Assembly: GCF_023913755.1 (NCBI RefSeq)
Contig: NZ_JAMXBJ010000029.1
Location: 1 to 64,000, forward strand
Reading direction: 5' to 3'
Length of the DNA: 64,000 nt
From: Pseudarthrobacter cellobiosi
Lineage (GTDB): Bacteria > Actinomycetota > Actinomycetes > Actinomycetales > Micrococcaceae
Numbering within the stretch: the stretch's first letter is position 1; each line of letters opens with the position of its first letter. Of this stretch, positions 1-10,279 are shown in pieces. Below the pieces are notes generated by a model. It made no database searches, was not told where the DNA came from, and saw only the letters and a program-made list of their open reading frames with translations. The position numbers and the translations under genes are program-made.

Positions 1-1
1 A

Positions 2-322
2 ACGTGGGAGAAGTCCACCCCGTTCGGACCCGCCCTGGTCACGCAGGACGAATTCACCGCCGGCCCGCTGATGACCAGCGCCGTGGACGGGGAAATCCAG
101 CAGCAGACCCCCACCAGCGACCTGGTGTTCACGCCCGAATTCCTGGTCTCCTACATCTCCGCGATCATCACCCTGAACCCGGGCGACGTGATCGCCACCG
201 GTACCCCGGGCGGTGTGGGCCACGCCCAGGAACCCAAGCGGTACCTGCAGGAAGGCCAACTCCTGGTCACCACCATCGAGGGCCTGGGCCAGCTGAAGAA
301 CCGCGTCATTAAGGAATCCTGA
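2..322 (+). CDS. Fumarylacetoacetate hydrolase family protein, C-terminal part (5' end outside window)
   Basis: The reading frame is open from the first bases and ends at TGA 320-322, so only the last ~106 residues are present. They show the FAH-fold C-terminal signature: GPALVT near the start, a VSYIS helix, then DVIATGTPGGVG, the conserved glycine-rich loop of FAH hydrolases and isomerases. The stop overlaps the next start (TGATG), so the two genes are translationally coupled. The partner belongs to the mycothiol-dependent maleylpyruvate isomerase family, which makes fumarylpyruvate hydrolase of the gentisate pathway the likeliest role. That role is inferred from context; the catalytic N-terminal part is not visible. 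Confidence 0.85.
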   Translation, partial: TWEKSTPFGPALVTQDEFTAGPLMTSAVDGEIQQQTPTSDLVFTPEFLVSYISAIITLNPGDVIATGTPGGVGHAQEPKRYLQEGQLLVTTIEGLGQLKNRVIKES

Positions 323-1074
323 TGACCGCACGCCACGACCAAACCACCGACCCGCAGCTGCTCGAATCGCTGCTGCAGGCCCGTCGCGGGACCGCGTTCT
401 TCGCGCGAAAGCTCAACGAGCTCTCGGACGCGGACCTCGACGGGCCTTCGCTGCTGCCGGGCTGGACCCGCCGCCACGTGACCGCGCACATCGGCTACAA
501 CGCCCGGGCCATCGCACGGCTCATCGAATGGGCCGGAACCGGCGTGGAAACACCCATGTATCCCTCCCCGGAGGCCCGCAACCACGAAATCAGCTTCGGG
601 GCCACGCTCTCCCCGATCGCGCTGCGGCACCTCTTTGACCACTCCGCAGTGCACCTGAACGTCGAATGGCGCGACCTGCCAGCCGATGCCTGGCACCACA
701 AAGTTAAGACCGCCCAAGGGCGGATCGTTCCGGCTGAGGAAACGGTGTGGATGCGCACCCGCGAAGTCTGGACCCACGCCGTGGACCTGGACAACGGTGC
801 CACCTTTAGTGACATCCCGGCACCCGTTCTGGAAAGACTGCTCGAGGACATCACCGGTGCCTGGAAAACCCGGGGCACTGATGCCGGGCTGCTCGTCAAA
901 GTCACGGGCACGGAGCTAACGTTCGGCGACACCAGCGCCGCCAACCCGACGGTCATCTCCGGGCCCCTGCCCGCCGTCGTCGAATGGGCCACCGGACGCG
1001 GCACCCACGCCGTCACCGCAACACGAAACGGGGCACCACTGGACGAAACGCCCACAGCCCCCAAATGGATCTGA
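322..1074 (+). CDS. Maleylpyruvate isomerase family mycothiol-dependent enzyme
   Basis: 250 aa, DinB-like four-helix fold. GWTRRHVTAHIGYNA (residues 48-61) and REVWTHAVDL (147-156) supply the expected metal ligands H56, E148 and H152 of the mycothiol-dependent maleylpyruvate isomerase family. In known members the enzyme converts maleylpyruvate to fumarylpyruvate with mycothiol, between gentisate 1,2-dioxygenase and a FAH-type hydrolase. The start overlaps the upstream FAH gene by one base, which supports a joint role in gentisate or salicylate catabolism. The family also contains other mycothiol S-transferases, so the exact substrate is inferred from the neighbour. A strong hairpin follows 48 bases after the stop. 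Confidence 0.85.
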   Translation: MTARHDQTTDPQLLESLLQARRGTAFFARKLNELSDADLDGPSLLPGWTRRHVTAHIGYNARAIARLIEWAGTGVETPMYPSPEARNHEISFGATLSPIALRHLFDHSAVHLNVEWRDLPADAWHHKVKTAQGRIVPAEETVWMRTREVWTHAVDLDNGATFSDIPAPVLERLLEDITGAWKTRGTDAGLLVKVTGTELTFGDTSAANPTVISGPLPAVVEWATGRGTHAVTATRNGAPLDETPTAPKWI

Positions 1075-1121
1075 GCCTGTGACCTTCGGGCAGCCGAAAA
1101 GCACTGCAAATAGTCAGGATA

Positions 1122-1157
1122 ACGGAACAGCGGCGGGATAACCCGCCGCTGTTCCGT
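1122..1157. terminator. Perfect 16-bp hairpin terminator
   Basis: Bases 1122-1137 and 1142-1157 are perfect inverted repeats with a 4-base loop (ataa), followed by a short T-containing tail. The hairpin lies between the convergent isomerase gene and the VOC gene, so it can end transcription from both sides. Confidence 0.85.
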
Positions 1158-1187
1158 CGTTCTATGTCCAGTTTTAATGAGTGGAGC

Positions 1188-1619
1188 CTATGTCGCGGGA
1201 GCGGCCTGGGGGTTGTTGACGTTGACGAGCCAGGCAGTACCGAACCGGTCGGTGCACATGCCGAAGATGTCGCCCCAGGGCGCCGGTTCGAGCGGAACGG
1301 TGACAGTGCCGCCGTCGGCGGACAGCTTGTCCCAGTAGCCGCGCAGTTCAGCCTCGTCGTCGCCGCTGAGCGAAACCGAAATGGAGCTGCCGGTCGCGAG
1401 GTCCATGCCGTTCGGCGTGTCAGCCCCCATAAGGACCAGGCCGTTGCTGGCCGTCAGCATGCCGTGCATGATCTTGTCGGCTTCCGCCGGATCTTCGCTG
1501 GCGTGGAACTCCCCGAAAGTGCTGAGGGCCAGGTCGCCGCCGAAGACGGACTGGTAGAAGGTCATGGCCTCCCGGGCGTTCTTGCGGAAGCCAAGGTAGG
1601 GGTTGAGCGTCGTTGGCAT
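1188..1619 (-). CDS. VOC family protein, PhnB/glyoxalase-like
   Basis: 143 aa. The N-terminal NPYLGFRKNAREAMTFY, the internal GGDLALSTFGEF and the C-terminal PWGDIFGMCTDRFGTAWLVN are typical of PhnB-like members of the vicinal-oxygen-chelate fold (related to the '3-demethylubiquinone 3-methyltransferase-like' group). The length is normal for a single VOC domain pair. AAGGAGAA lies a few bases before the ATG. It is probably monocistronic and convergent with the isomerase gene across the hairpin at 1122-1157. The substrate is unknown: such proteins range from metal-dependent dioxygenases to resistance proteins, and no residue here settles it. Confidence 0.8.
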   Translation of the reverse strand: MPTTLNPYLGFRKNAREAMTFYQSVFGGDLALSTFGEFHASEDPAEADKIMHGMLTASNGLVLMGADTPNGMDLATGSSISVSLSGDDEAELRGYWDKLSADGGTVTVPLEPAPWGDIFGMCTDRFGTAWLVNVNNPQAAPAT

Positions 1620-1730
1620 GGCCAGTTCTCCTTGTGGTGCGGAACTGAAACGGATTCGGAACAGTCAACATCCTGCCGCACTTCCAGCCGGGTTCATAGG
1701 GTTCACGGCACCCTGATTTCCCCGCAGGAT

Positions 1731-2450
1731 TCAGGGTATAAAACGGTACCCCACACCAGGTTCGGTGAGCAGGTGGCGGGGCTTTGCGGGATCGGCCTCC
1801 AGCTTCCGCCGCAGCTGGGCCATGTACACGCGCAGGTAGTTGGCTTCCGTCTCGTAGGCCGGTCCCCAGACGTCCAGCAGCAGCTGCTGCTGGGTCACCA
1901 ACCGCGAAGGGTTCCGGACCAGCAGTTCCAGGATGTTCCATTCGGTCGGCGTCAGCCGGACAACGTCCCCGTCCCTCGTGACCTGCCGCTTGGCCAAGTC
2001 CACGGTGAAGGAGGATGCGGCCACCGTGGGTGCCGACGCCGGATCCGGAACGCGGCGCAGGAGCGCACGCAGGCGGGCCAACAGCTCGTCCAGTCCGAAC
2101 GGCTTGGTGATGTAATCGTCCGCACCGGCGTCCAGGGCGTCGACTTTGTCCGACGAGCCGTGGCGTGCGGACAGCACCAGCACCGGCAGGGTGCTCCACC
2201 GGCGGAGTTCCCGCAGGACTTCCGCTCCGTCCAGGTCCGGCAGTCCGAGGTCCAGGATCATCACGTCCGGCGGACGGTGGGAAGCGGCAAGCAAGGCGGT
2301 GCCGCCGTCGGCCGCTGACTCCACGGCGTAACCGTGGGCCTGGAGCGTGATCCGGAGTGCCTTCAGCAGGTGGGGATCGTCGTCGACAACCAGCACACTG
2401 GTCCGGCGGCTTCCTTGAATGCCGGAAGAACCAGCCTGGTCCGAATTCAC
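1731..2450 (-). CDS. kdpE: KdpE-type response regulator (OmpR/PhoB family)
   Basis: 239 aa. Receiver domain about residues 17-135 with the acidic pocket DDD (23-25), phospho-acceptor D67 in MILDLGLPDLDG, and the switch lysine in YITKPFG. The C-terminal winged-helix DNA-binding domain (about 145-239) contains LTPTEWNILELLVRNPSRLVT and a canonical wing ending GVGYRF. The start overlaps the end of the kinase gene by 4 bases (ATGA), a standard kdpD-kdpE arrangement. KdpE normally activates the high-affinity K+ ATPase operon kdpFABC, but no kdpFABC is in this window; the divergent neighbour is an APC-type permease instead. Confidence 0.9.
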   Translation of the reverse strand: MNSDQAGSSGIQGSRRTSVLVVDDDPHLLKALRITLQAHGYAVESAADGGTALLAASHRPPDVMILDLGLPDLDGAEVLRELRRWSTLPVLVLSARHGSSDKVDALDAGADDYITKPFGLDELLARLRALLRRVPDPASAPTVAASSFTVDLAKRQVTRDGDVVRLTPTEWNILELLVRNPSRLVTQQQLLLDVWGPAYETEANYLRVYMAQLRRKLEADPAKPRHLLTEPGVGYRFIP

Positions 2451-4399
2451 GTGGCCTCCTGACGCGGCTGGCCGGCCGCGTGGCGCGCGCCCGGCGAGCC
2501 GGTGGAAAGGGCCAGCCTGATCACCATTGTCAGGCCGCCGCCGGGAGTTTCCTGTCCAGTCAGCGTGCCGCCCATGGCCCTGACGAACCCGTCGGCGACG
2601 GCCAGGCCCAGTCCCACTCCGGTGGCCTGGGGCCGGTCGTGGAGCCGCTGGAACGGCTGGAACATCTCAAGCACCTTCCCGGCGGGTACACCGGCGCCGT
2701 GATCGATGATCCGCAGTTCGCCGGACGGATAGCCATCCAGCGTGGCTGCCCCCATGCCGTCGGAAGTGCCGGTGATGGTGATCCCCGAACCCGGCGCGTA
2801 TTTGACGGCGTTTTCCACAATGTTCGCGATCACGCGGTCCAGCAGCACCGGATCGGCTTCCACTGTGGGCATGTTGGCGGGCAGCTCCACCCGGACTGTA
2901 CCGCCCGGGAGCCCGCGCAGGGCCGGGGCAACGACCTCGCTCCACCGCACGGGTCCCAGCAGCGGCCGGACGGAATCGGCGGTGATCCTTGACATGTCCA
3001 AGAGGTTTCCCACCAACTGGTCCAGCCGGTCCGTGCATTCGTCAATGGTTTCGAGCAGCTCCCGTTCTTCCGCGGGCGTATAGGTGACGGACCGCTGCAG
3101 CAAGCCACCGGCGGCGAGCTTGATCCCCGCCAGGGGCGTCCGCAGGTCGTGGGACACCGCCCGCAGGATCGCCGTGCGCATGGAGTTCCCTTCGGCCAGC
3201 CGCAGCACCTCGCGCCGGCTGACGGCCAGCTGGCGGCGTTCCAGGTGGGCTTTCACGTGGACCGCAAACGCACCCAGCAACCGGCTTTCCACTGCCGGCA
3301 CCTCCCGGCCGAACAGCACCAGCCGGGTGTCGGCGTCGACCGGTTCCGCGGTGCTGCCCGGCAGTCCGGTGACGCCATGCTCCCACCCGGCGGTATCCCC
3401 CGCGCCGGCCACGAGCGACCAGATCCTGCCGTCCGCGCCGCGCACTCCGGAGGGTCCCGACGTCGGACCGGAACCTTGCGTTGTGCCCTCCCGGCTGCTG
3501 TATACACCGGCACCGGTGGCACCAAAAACGTCCAGGGCCTCCGCCAGGATCCCGTCCAGGGTGTCCTCCGAACGGGAGGCGCCCAGGGCGAGGTCGCCCA
3601 GCGTCGCCGCCTCCGCCTGCGCGCGGGCAGCCTCCTTGGACCGGCGGGCAGACCCGTCCACCACCCCGGCGACTGCCACTGACACCCCCACAAAAACGGC
3701 CAGGGACAGGAGGTCCTGGGGATCACTGATCGCCAGGTCCCCCAGGGGCGGCGTGGAAAAGTAGTTCACCAGCACGCTGCTCCACAGCGCGCCGACCACG
3801 GCAGGCCACAACCCGCCCACCAGTGCCACGGCAACGGCGCCGGCAAGCTGGATCAGGACGGCGGTGGCAACGCTGTGGTCGAAGGCTGCCAGCAGCAGCT
3901 GCAGCAGGGCGGGCAGGGCTGCTGCGAGCGCAAAGCCAATGGCAACCCTGGTGCGGCCCAGGTCAGGCCGCCGGCGTGGTGCGTTCCGCTGGGGCGGGAA
4001 GCGGGGAACTACCTGGACATCAACGTCGCCCGCACCGCGGACCACCCGGGCTTCCACGGTGCCGCCGGTGAACAACCCTGCCAGCACACCAGCAAGGGGT
4101 CCGCGGCGGGACTGCCCCACAACAATATGGGTGGCACTGGACTTGCGGGCGTAATCCAGCAGGGCCCGGGCCGGATCCGTCGCGGAGACGGTGTGGTAGG
4201 TCCCGCCCAGGTCATTGACCAGCCGCCGCTGTGCCTCCAAAACCTGGGGAGACTCGCCCGCGGTACCCCCCGTAGCGCGGACGTGGACGGCCACCAGCTC
4301 GCCGCCGTCGGTCCTTTCGAGAATCCTGGCGGCGCGCCGGATGAGCAGTTCTGCGTCATCGCTGCCGTTGAGGCCAATGACTATCCGTTCCCGTGCCAT
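2447..4399 (-). CDS. kdpD: KdpD-like sensor histidine kinase lacking the N-terminal KdpD domain
   Basis: About 650 aa from the ATG at 4399 ([12 protein letters not shown]), chosen because GGGAG lies 9 bases upstream and universal-stress-protein homology starts right there. Order: USP domain (about 1-130, ending with the nucleotide-binding [10 protein letters not shown]), four closely spaced membrane segments (DUF4118, about 155-260), a GAF-like linker, the H-box [12 protein letters not shown] (His about 415), the N-box [11 protein letters not shown] and the G-box [13 protein letters not shown]. Full-length KdpD is about 850-900 aa and starts with a Walker-A KdpD domain, absent here. It probably phosphorylates the adjacent KdpE in response to K+ or turgor; the missing domain may alter sensing. 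Confidence 0.88.
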   Translation of the reverse strand: MARERIVIGLNGSDDAELLIRRAARILERTDGGELVAVHVRATGGTAGESPQVLEAQRRLVNDLGGTYHTVSATDPARALLDYARKSSATHIVVGQSRRGPLAGVLAGLFTGGTVEARVVRGAGDVDVQVVPRFPPQRNAPRRRPDLGRTRVAIGFALAAALPALLQLLLAAFDHSVATAVLIQLAGAVAVALVGGLWPAVVGALWSSVLVNYFSTPPLGDLAISDPQDLLSLAVFVGVSVAVAGVVDGSARRSKEAARAQAEAATLGDLALGASRSEDTLDGILAEALDVFGATGAGVYSSREGTTQGSGPTSGPSGVRGADGRIWSLVAGAGDTAGWEHGVTGLPGSTAEPVDADTRLVLFGREVPAVESRLLGAFAVHVKAHLERRQLAVSRREVLRLAEGNSMRTAILRAVSHDLRTPLAGIKLAAGGLLQRSVTYTPAEERELLETIDECTDRLDQLVGNLLDMSRITADSVRPLLGPVRWSEVVAPALRGLPGGTVRVELPANMPTVEADPVLLDRVIANIVENAVKYAPGSGITITGTSDGMGAATLDGYPSGELRIIDHGAGVPAGKVLEMFQPFQRLHDRPQATGVGLGLAVADGFVRAMGGTLTGQETPGGGLTMVIRLALSTGSPGARHAAGQPRQEAT

Positions 4400-4586
4400 G
4401 CCGCCATTCTCCCACCCGGATCCCCACGTCCTGTGCGGGCCTTTCCCGGGGTTGGTGGCTTTGGTCATAAGGACGTTAAGGATGCGTCAAGATCCGCCCG
4501 AATCCGGCTCCAAGGCGAGTGGGCAGTACTAGATTCGGCTGTGCCCGCGGTGCTGTGCCGCAGACTGAAAGGCTTGCGTGACCACC

Positions 4587-6610
<2,024 letters not shown>

Positions 6611-6630
6611 CCGTTGACGACGGCGGGAGA

Positions 6631-7386
6631 TCACCCTCCGAGCTGGTGGACTGTGAAGGCCGTCAGGAACCCGACGGATGCGGTCAGTCCGGTGAGGTTG
6701 TGGTGCTCTTCGAACGCCTCGGGGATCATGGTGTCGGCGAGCATCGCCAGGATCCCGCCCGCCGCGATCGCGGTAATGAAGGCGATGACGGCGTCCGGAG
6801 CGTTCTCCAGCGCCACGTACCCGAGCAGTGAGGCGAACCCGCACATGACGGCTATGCCTCCCCACACCCCAAAGATGTAGCCGGTACTGCGGCCTGCCTT
6901 TTTCATCCCGGCAGTTCCGGAAAGACCCTCGGGAACATTGGAAATGAAGACAGCCACAAGCATGGCCGGACTGACCGATCCCGCGGTGACGAGTCCGACG
7001 CCGAGCACTATCGACTCCGGGATCCCGTCGAGAAGGGCGCCGAAGGCGATGGCCGTGCCGCTGCCCGGGCTGTCCTGCTCCGACGGTTGCTGGCCGCCCG
7101 AGCGTTTGCGGTGCTTAGCGCCGGCACGTGACAGGAGCATGTTCGCTCCGACGTAGACCACGGAGCCGGCCAGGAATCCGGTCACGGTGGGCCACAGGCC
7201 GCCTCCCTCAACCGCCTCACTGACGAGCTCGAACGCCAGCGCCGAAATCAGCACGCCCGCCCCAAAGGACATGATCGAGGAGACTAGTTTGGACGGAATG
7301 GCCCATTTCCACGACGCGGCGGCCCCCAGCACCAGGGCGGCACCGGCCAAGGTTCCCCACATCAACGCCTGAAGCCACACCGGCAT
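6631..7386 (-). CDS. ZIP family divalent metal transporter
   Basis: 251 aa from ATG 7386 (MPVWLQALMWGTLAGAALVLG), chosen because GGTGG/AAAGG lies just upstream; an upstream extension is possible but has no membrane character. About eight membrane helices with a histidine/lysine-rich loop (KHRKRSGG). The metal-path helices are recognisable as FGALLDGIPESIVLG and VFISNVPEGLSG, with the HN(L)/PES and NVPEG motifs typical of ZIP (ZRT/IRT-like) proteins that import Zn2+ or other divalent metals across the cytoplasmic membrane. Convergent with the permease 20 bases away. Metal specificity cannot be read from the sequence. Confidence 0.88.
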   Translation of the reverse strand: MPVWLQALMWGTLAGAALVLGAAASWKWAIPSKLVSSIMSFGAGVLISALAFELVSEAVEGGGLWPTVTGFLAGSVVYVGANMLLSRAGAKHRKRSGGQQPSEQDSPGSGTAIAFGALLDGIPESIVLGVGLVTAGSVSPAMLVAVFISNVPEGLSGTAGMKKAGRSTGYIFGVWGGIAVMCGFASLLGYVALENAPDAVIAFITAIAAGGILAMLADTMIPEAFEEHHNLTGLTASVGFLTAFTVHQLGG

Positions 7387-7528
7387 GCTGCCACCTTTCG
7401 TTCGCCCCGCACCGGACTCACGCTGCTTACTTAACCCATAGGCCCTGAACCTATCCTCTCTCGGCGTTGCACGCACGGCGCCGTGCCTGTCTACTGGCCA
7501 GGGCGCCAATTGTCGTAGGCTCAGGAGC

Positions 7529-8149
7529 ATGGCCAGATACTTTGATGTTCATCCCCAGGATCCCCAGCCCCGCGCGATCATGCAGGCCGTGAAGATCGTG
7601 CTCGACGGTGGGCTGATCGCCTACCCCACGGACTCCTGCTACGCCCTCGGGGCCCAGCTGGGCAACAAGGATGCGCTGGACCGGATCCGGAATATCCGCA
7701 AGCTCGACGACAAGCACCACTTCACGCTGGTGTGCAAGGACTTCGCCCAGCTGGGCCAGTTCGTGAACATCGGCAACGACGTCTTCCGCGCCATCAAAGC
7801 CGTCACGCCCGGCAGCTACACGTTTATCCTGCCTGCCACCAAGGAAGTGCCGCGCCGGCTGCTGCACCCGAAGAAAAAGACCGTGGGCGTGCGGATCCCG
7901 GACAACCGGGTGGTCCAGGCGCTGCTGGCCGAGCTTGGCGAACCGCTGCTCTCCAGCACCCTGCTGCTCCCGGACGAAGAAGACCCGCTGACGCAGGGCT
8001 GGGAAATCAAGGAACGGCTCGAGCACGAGGTGGACGCGGTCATCGATTCCGGCGACTGCGGGGCAGAGCCCACCACGGTGATCGACTATTCCAGCGGAGT
8101 GGCGGAAGTGGTGCGTCGCGGCACCGGTGACCCGTCCCGGTTCGAGTAG
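7529..8149 (+). CDS. L-threonylcarbamoyladenylate synthase family protein (Sua5/YciO/YrdC, YciO-like)
   Basis: 206 aa with one YrdC domain. GGLIAYPTDSCYALG (residues 28-42) is the ATP/threonine pocket signature; IRKLDDKHHFTLVCKD, VTPGSYTFILPATKEVP and KKKTVGVRIPDN are the conserved core. There is no C-terminal Sua5 domain, and the spacing resembles YciO rather than TsaC, so the role in tRNA t6A synthesis is less certain. AGGAG sits 5-6 bases before the ATG. The gene is divergent from the ZIP transporter; the 142-base gap contains both promoters. It ends 17 bases from a convergent LigD-type polymerase gene. Confidence 0.88.
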   Translation: MARYFDVHPQDPQPRAIMQAVKIVLDGGLIAYPTDSCYALGAQLGNKDALDRIRNIRKLDDKHHFTLVCKDFAQLGQFVNIGNDVFRAIKAVTPGSYTFILPATKEVPRRLLHPKKKTVGVRIPDNRVVQALLAELGEPLLSSTLLLPDEEDPLTQGWEIKERLEHEVDAVIDSGDCGAEPTTVIDYSSGVAEVVRRGTGDPSRFE

Positions 8150-8166
8150 CCCGGGCGCGAACGGAC

Positions 8167-9189
8167 TCAGTCCTGTTTGCGGGCCCGGCTCGGCTGCACC
8201 CGCGGGGGCTCACCAGGCATTTTCGGGTAGTCCGGCGGGAACGGCAGTTCGCCGAGCCCGGCCTTGAGGTCCCGCTCCCACCACTCCAACAGCACGTCAA
8301 TGGTGCCCGGATGCGCCTTCATGTCTGCCCATGGATCACCCGCGGTCCTGAGCCGGTCGGGGACCGTCAGGATGGTGAAGTCCTTGGGATCCGCGCTGCC
8401 CAGTTCGTCCCAGCTGATGGGGCAGGAGACCGGCGCATGGGCCAGCGCGCGGGGGCTGTACGCGCCGGCGATGGTTCGGTCCCGGTTCGCCTGGTTGAAG
8501 TCCAGGAACACCTTCACGCCGCGTTCCTCCTTCCACCAGGCCGTGGTGACCTTGTCCGGCATCCGCCGCTCCAGCTCGCGGGCCGCGGCGATCACCGCGT
8601 GGCGCACGTCCAGGAATTCGTGGCTGGGCTCGATGGGAGCGTAGACGTGCAGGCCGCGGTTCCCCGATGTCTTGATGAACGTGTCCAGCCCGGCCTCCGC
8701 CAGCACCTCCTTCAGCGCCAGGGCGGCCGGGACGGCGTCGTCGAAGTCTGTGCCCGGCTGCGGGTCAAGGTCGATGCGCAGCTGGTCCGGGTTATCGGTG
8801 TTTGCTGTGTGTGACGGCCACGGGTGGAACACCACCGTATTCATCTGCACCGCCCATACGGCCGCGGCGGGTTCGTCCAGGACCAGCATGGGGTGCGAGC
8901 GTGCGCTCGGAAACGTCACATTCACTGAGCGGATGAAGTCAGGTGTTCCCTTGGGCGGGTTTTTGGAGAAGAACTGGTCCCCCTCGACGTTTTCGGAGAA
9001 CCTCTGCAGTGCCACCGGCCGGTCACCGTTCGCGGCGATGAACGCCTCCCCCACATCCACCATGTAGCGTGCGAGGTCCAGCTTGGTCAGGCCGAGTTCC
9101 GGCCAGAGCACCCTGCTGGGGCTGGAAACGCGCATCTCGCGCTCGCCGTGCGGCCCCGGGACAGTGAGGGTGGTCTGTTCGCTCGCCAT
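8167..9189 (-). CDS. LigD-type DNA polymerase/primase domain protein (stand-alone), copy 1
   Basis: 340 aa, the archaeo-eukaryotic primase fold of bacterial LigD. Catalytic aspartates D140 and D142 lie in LRIDLDPQPG; KTSGNRGLHVYAP (about 170-182) is the conserved nucleotide-binding strand, and WWKEERGVKVFLDFNQ the third acidic motif. No ligase or nuclease domain is attached. LigD polymerase domains fill gaps and extend ends in Ku-dependent non-homologous end joining; stand-alone versions (PolDom/Prim-PolC) are known in actinobacteria, some working in excision repair. No ku or ligase gene is in the window. A second copy lies at 41053-42297. Confidence 0.88.
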   Translation of the reverse strand: MASEQTTLTVPGPHGEREMRVSSPSRVLWPELGLTKLDLARYMVDVGEAFIAANGDRPVALQRFSENVEGDQFFSKNPPKGTPDFIRSVNVTFPSARSHPMLVLDEPAAAVWAVQMNTVVFHPWPSHTANTDNPDQLRIDLDPQPGTDFDDAVPAALALKEVLAEAGLDTFIKTSGNRGLHVYAPIEPSHEFLDVRHAVIAAARELERRMPDKVTTAWWKEERGVKVFLDFNQANRDRTIAGAYSPRALAHAPVSCPISWDELGSADPKDFTILTVPDRLRTAGDPWADMKAHPGTIDVLLEWWERDLKAGLGELPFPPDYPKMPGEPPRVQPSRARKQD

Positions 9190-9268
9190 GGGGACAACCT
9201 ACCCTGCGCCGCGCGTGGCGTCAGCACGTCGGCGCCCAGGGCTGCCGGTGATCCGGCATCATGGACCT

Positions 9269-9946
9269 ATGGCCGTAGCTGAATCCCCTGTCACCTTTCC
9301 CGTCGGCGACGTTGAGGTCTCCGGCGTTTATGCCCGCCCGGACAGCCCCTTCGCCACGCTGGTGCTGGCGCATGGGGCCGGGGCGGGTATGGAGCACCCG
9401 TTCATGAGCGGTTTCACCCGTGGACTGAACGACGACGGCGTTGCCACCTTGCGCTTTAACTTCCCCTACCGCGAGGCCGGCAGGAAATTCCCGGACCGGC
9501 CGCCGGCAGCCATCGCCGCCTGGCGCGCCGTCATGGACGAAGCCGCGCGCCAGGCGCAAGCCCACGGTGATACCGGACCGGTGTGGGCTGCCGGCAAATC
9601 GTTCGGCGGCCGGATGGCTTCCATGGCCGTTGCCGACGGAATGGACACTGCCGGACTCGTCTACCTCGGCTACCCCCTCCACCCGCCCGGCAAGCCGGAA
9701 AAGCTCCGCGACGAGCACCTCTACGGGCTCACGCTCCCCATGCTGTTCCTGCAGGGCACCCGCGACACCTTCGCGACGCCGGATCTGCTGGAGAGTGTGG
9801 TCTCCCGGATCGGCCCGTCAGCTGTCCTTGACTGGATCGACGGCGGTGACCATTCCTTCGCCGTCGCAGGAAAGAAGCGCGACGCTGCAGAGATCGGAGC
9901 GTCGCTGGCGCTGAAGGTGGCCGAGTTCATGCGGAGCCGCGGCTGA
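9269..9946 (+). CDS. Alpha/beta hydrolase (KANL3/TEX30-like)
   Basis: 225 aa from ATG 9269 (MAVAESPVTFPVGD). LVLAHGAGAGMEHPF provides the oxyanion region, GKSFGGRMAS the nucleophile elbow (Ser of GxSxGG), GTRDTFATP the acid and GGDHSF the catalytic His, so the triad is complete. Length and motif spacing match the KANL3/TEX30 group of small dienelactone-hydrolase-like proteins, for which no general substrate is known. The gene is divergent from the LigD-type gene, with about 80 bases between starts. A cytoplasmic hydrolase is most likely because no signal peptide is seen. Confidence 0.8.
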   Translation: MAVAESPVTFPVGDVEVSGVYARPDSPFATLVLAHGAGAGMEHPFMSGFTRGLNDDGVATLRFNFPYREAGRKFPDRPPAAIAAWRAVMDEAARQAQAHGDTGPVWAAGKSFGGRMASMAVADGMDTAGLVYLGYPLHPPGKPEKLRDEHLYGLTLPMLFLQGTRDTFATPDLLESVVSRIGPSAVLDWIDGGDHSFAVAGKKRDAAEIGASLALKVAEFMRSRG

Positions 9947-9973
9947 CCCATCCGGCCAGCCGTAACGGCCCGG

Positions 9974-10168
9974 TTATGCAGCGTCCTCGTGCCACCAGCC
10001 TTCCCAGGCGGTGGAGGTCAGCCGGCCGGTGGGGAAATCGGTCTTCCCGATCCCGCCGTTGTGCGGGCGGCTACCCTCTCCGCGGCCGGCGTCAAAGAGG
10101 AAGTTCAGGCTACTCAAAAGCAACATTATTGTGTCCCTTCGTGTGGTGGTCTGGACCACGTTGTCCAA
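9974..10168 (-). other. Short open frame of unknown identity in the 9947-10279 gap
   Basis: The 333-base gap between the hydrolase and hrpB holds one minus-strand frame of 64 codons. Its C-terminal half (SRPHNGGIGKTDFPTGRL and a following WEGWW) looks protein-like and conserved in style, but I do not recognise it, and there is no good ribosome binding site. It may be the 3' end of a lost gene or a small hypothetical gene. Confidence 0.25.
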
Positions 10169-10279
10169 GTAGGAACGAGCCTAACTGCACGATGTTTCAG
10201 CGCGTCGACGCAACGTTTCGGCGACGTATCGGACATCTCACCTGTGCAACCAGCAAAAGAAGCCCCCGCCGGGCCGGTA

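Noticed and set aside
1711..1736. CCCTGA/TCAGGG hairpin at the kdpE stop
   Set aside because: Only 6 bp, overlaps the coding end and lacks a T-tract; not called as a terminator.
3875..4586. Upstream extension of the permease frame to 3875
   Set aside because: It runs antisense through kdpD, has no membrane character and no ribosome binding site; the real N-terminus is in another frame from 4587.
4400..4586. Possible c-di-AMP (ydaO-type) riboswitch before the permease
   Set aside because: I looked for the conserved ydaO core sequences because KimA-type importers use them, and did not find them.
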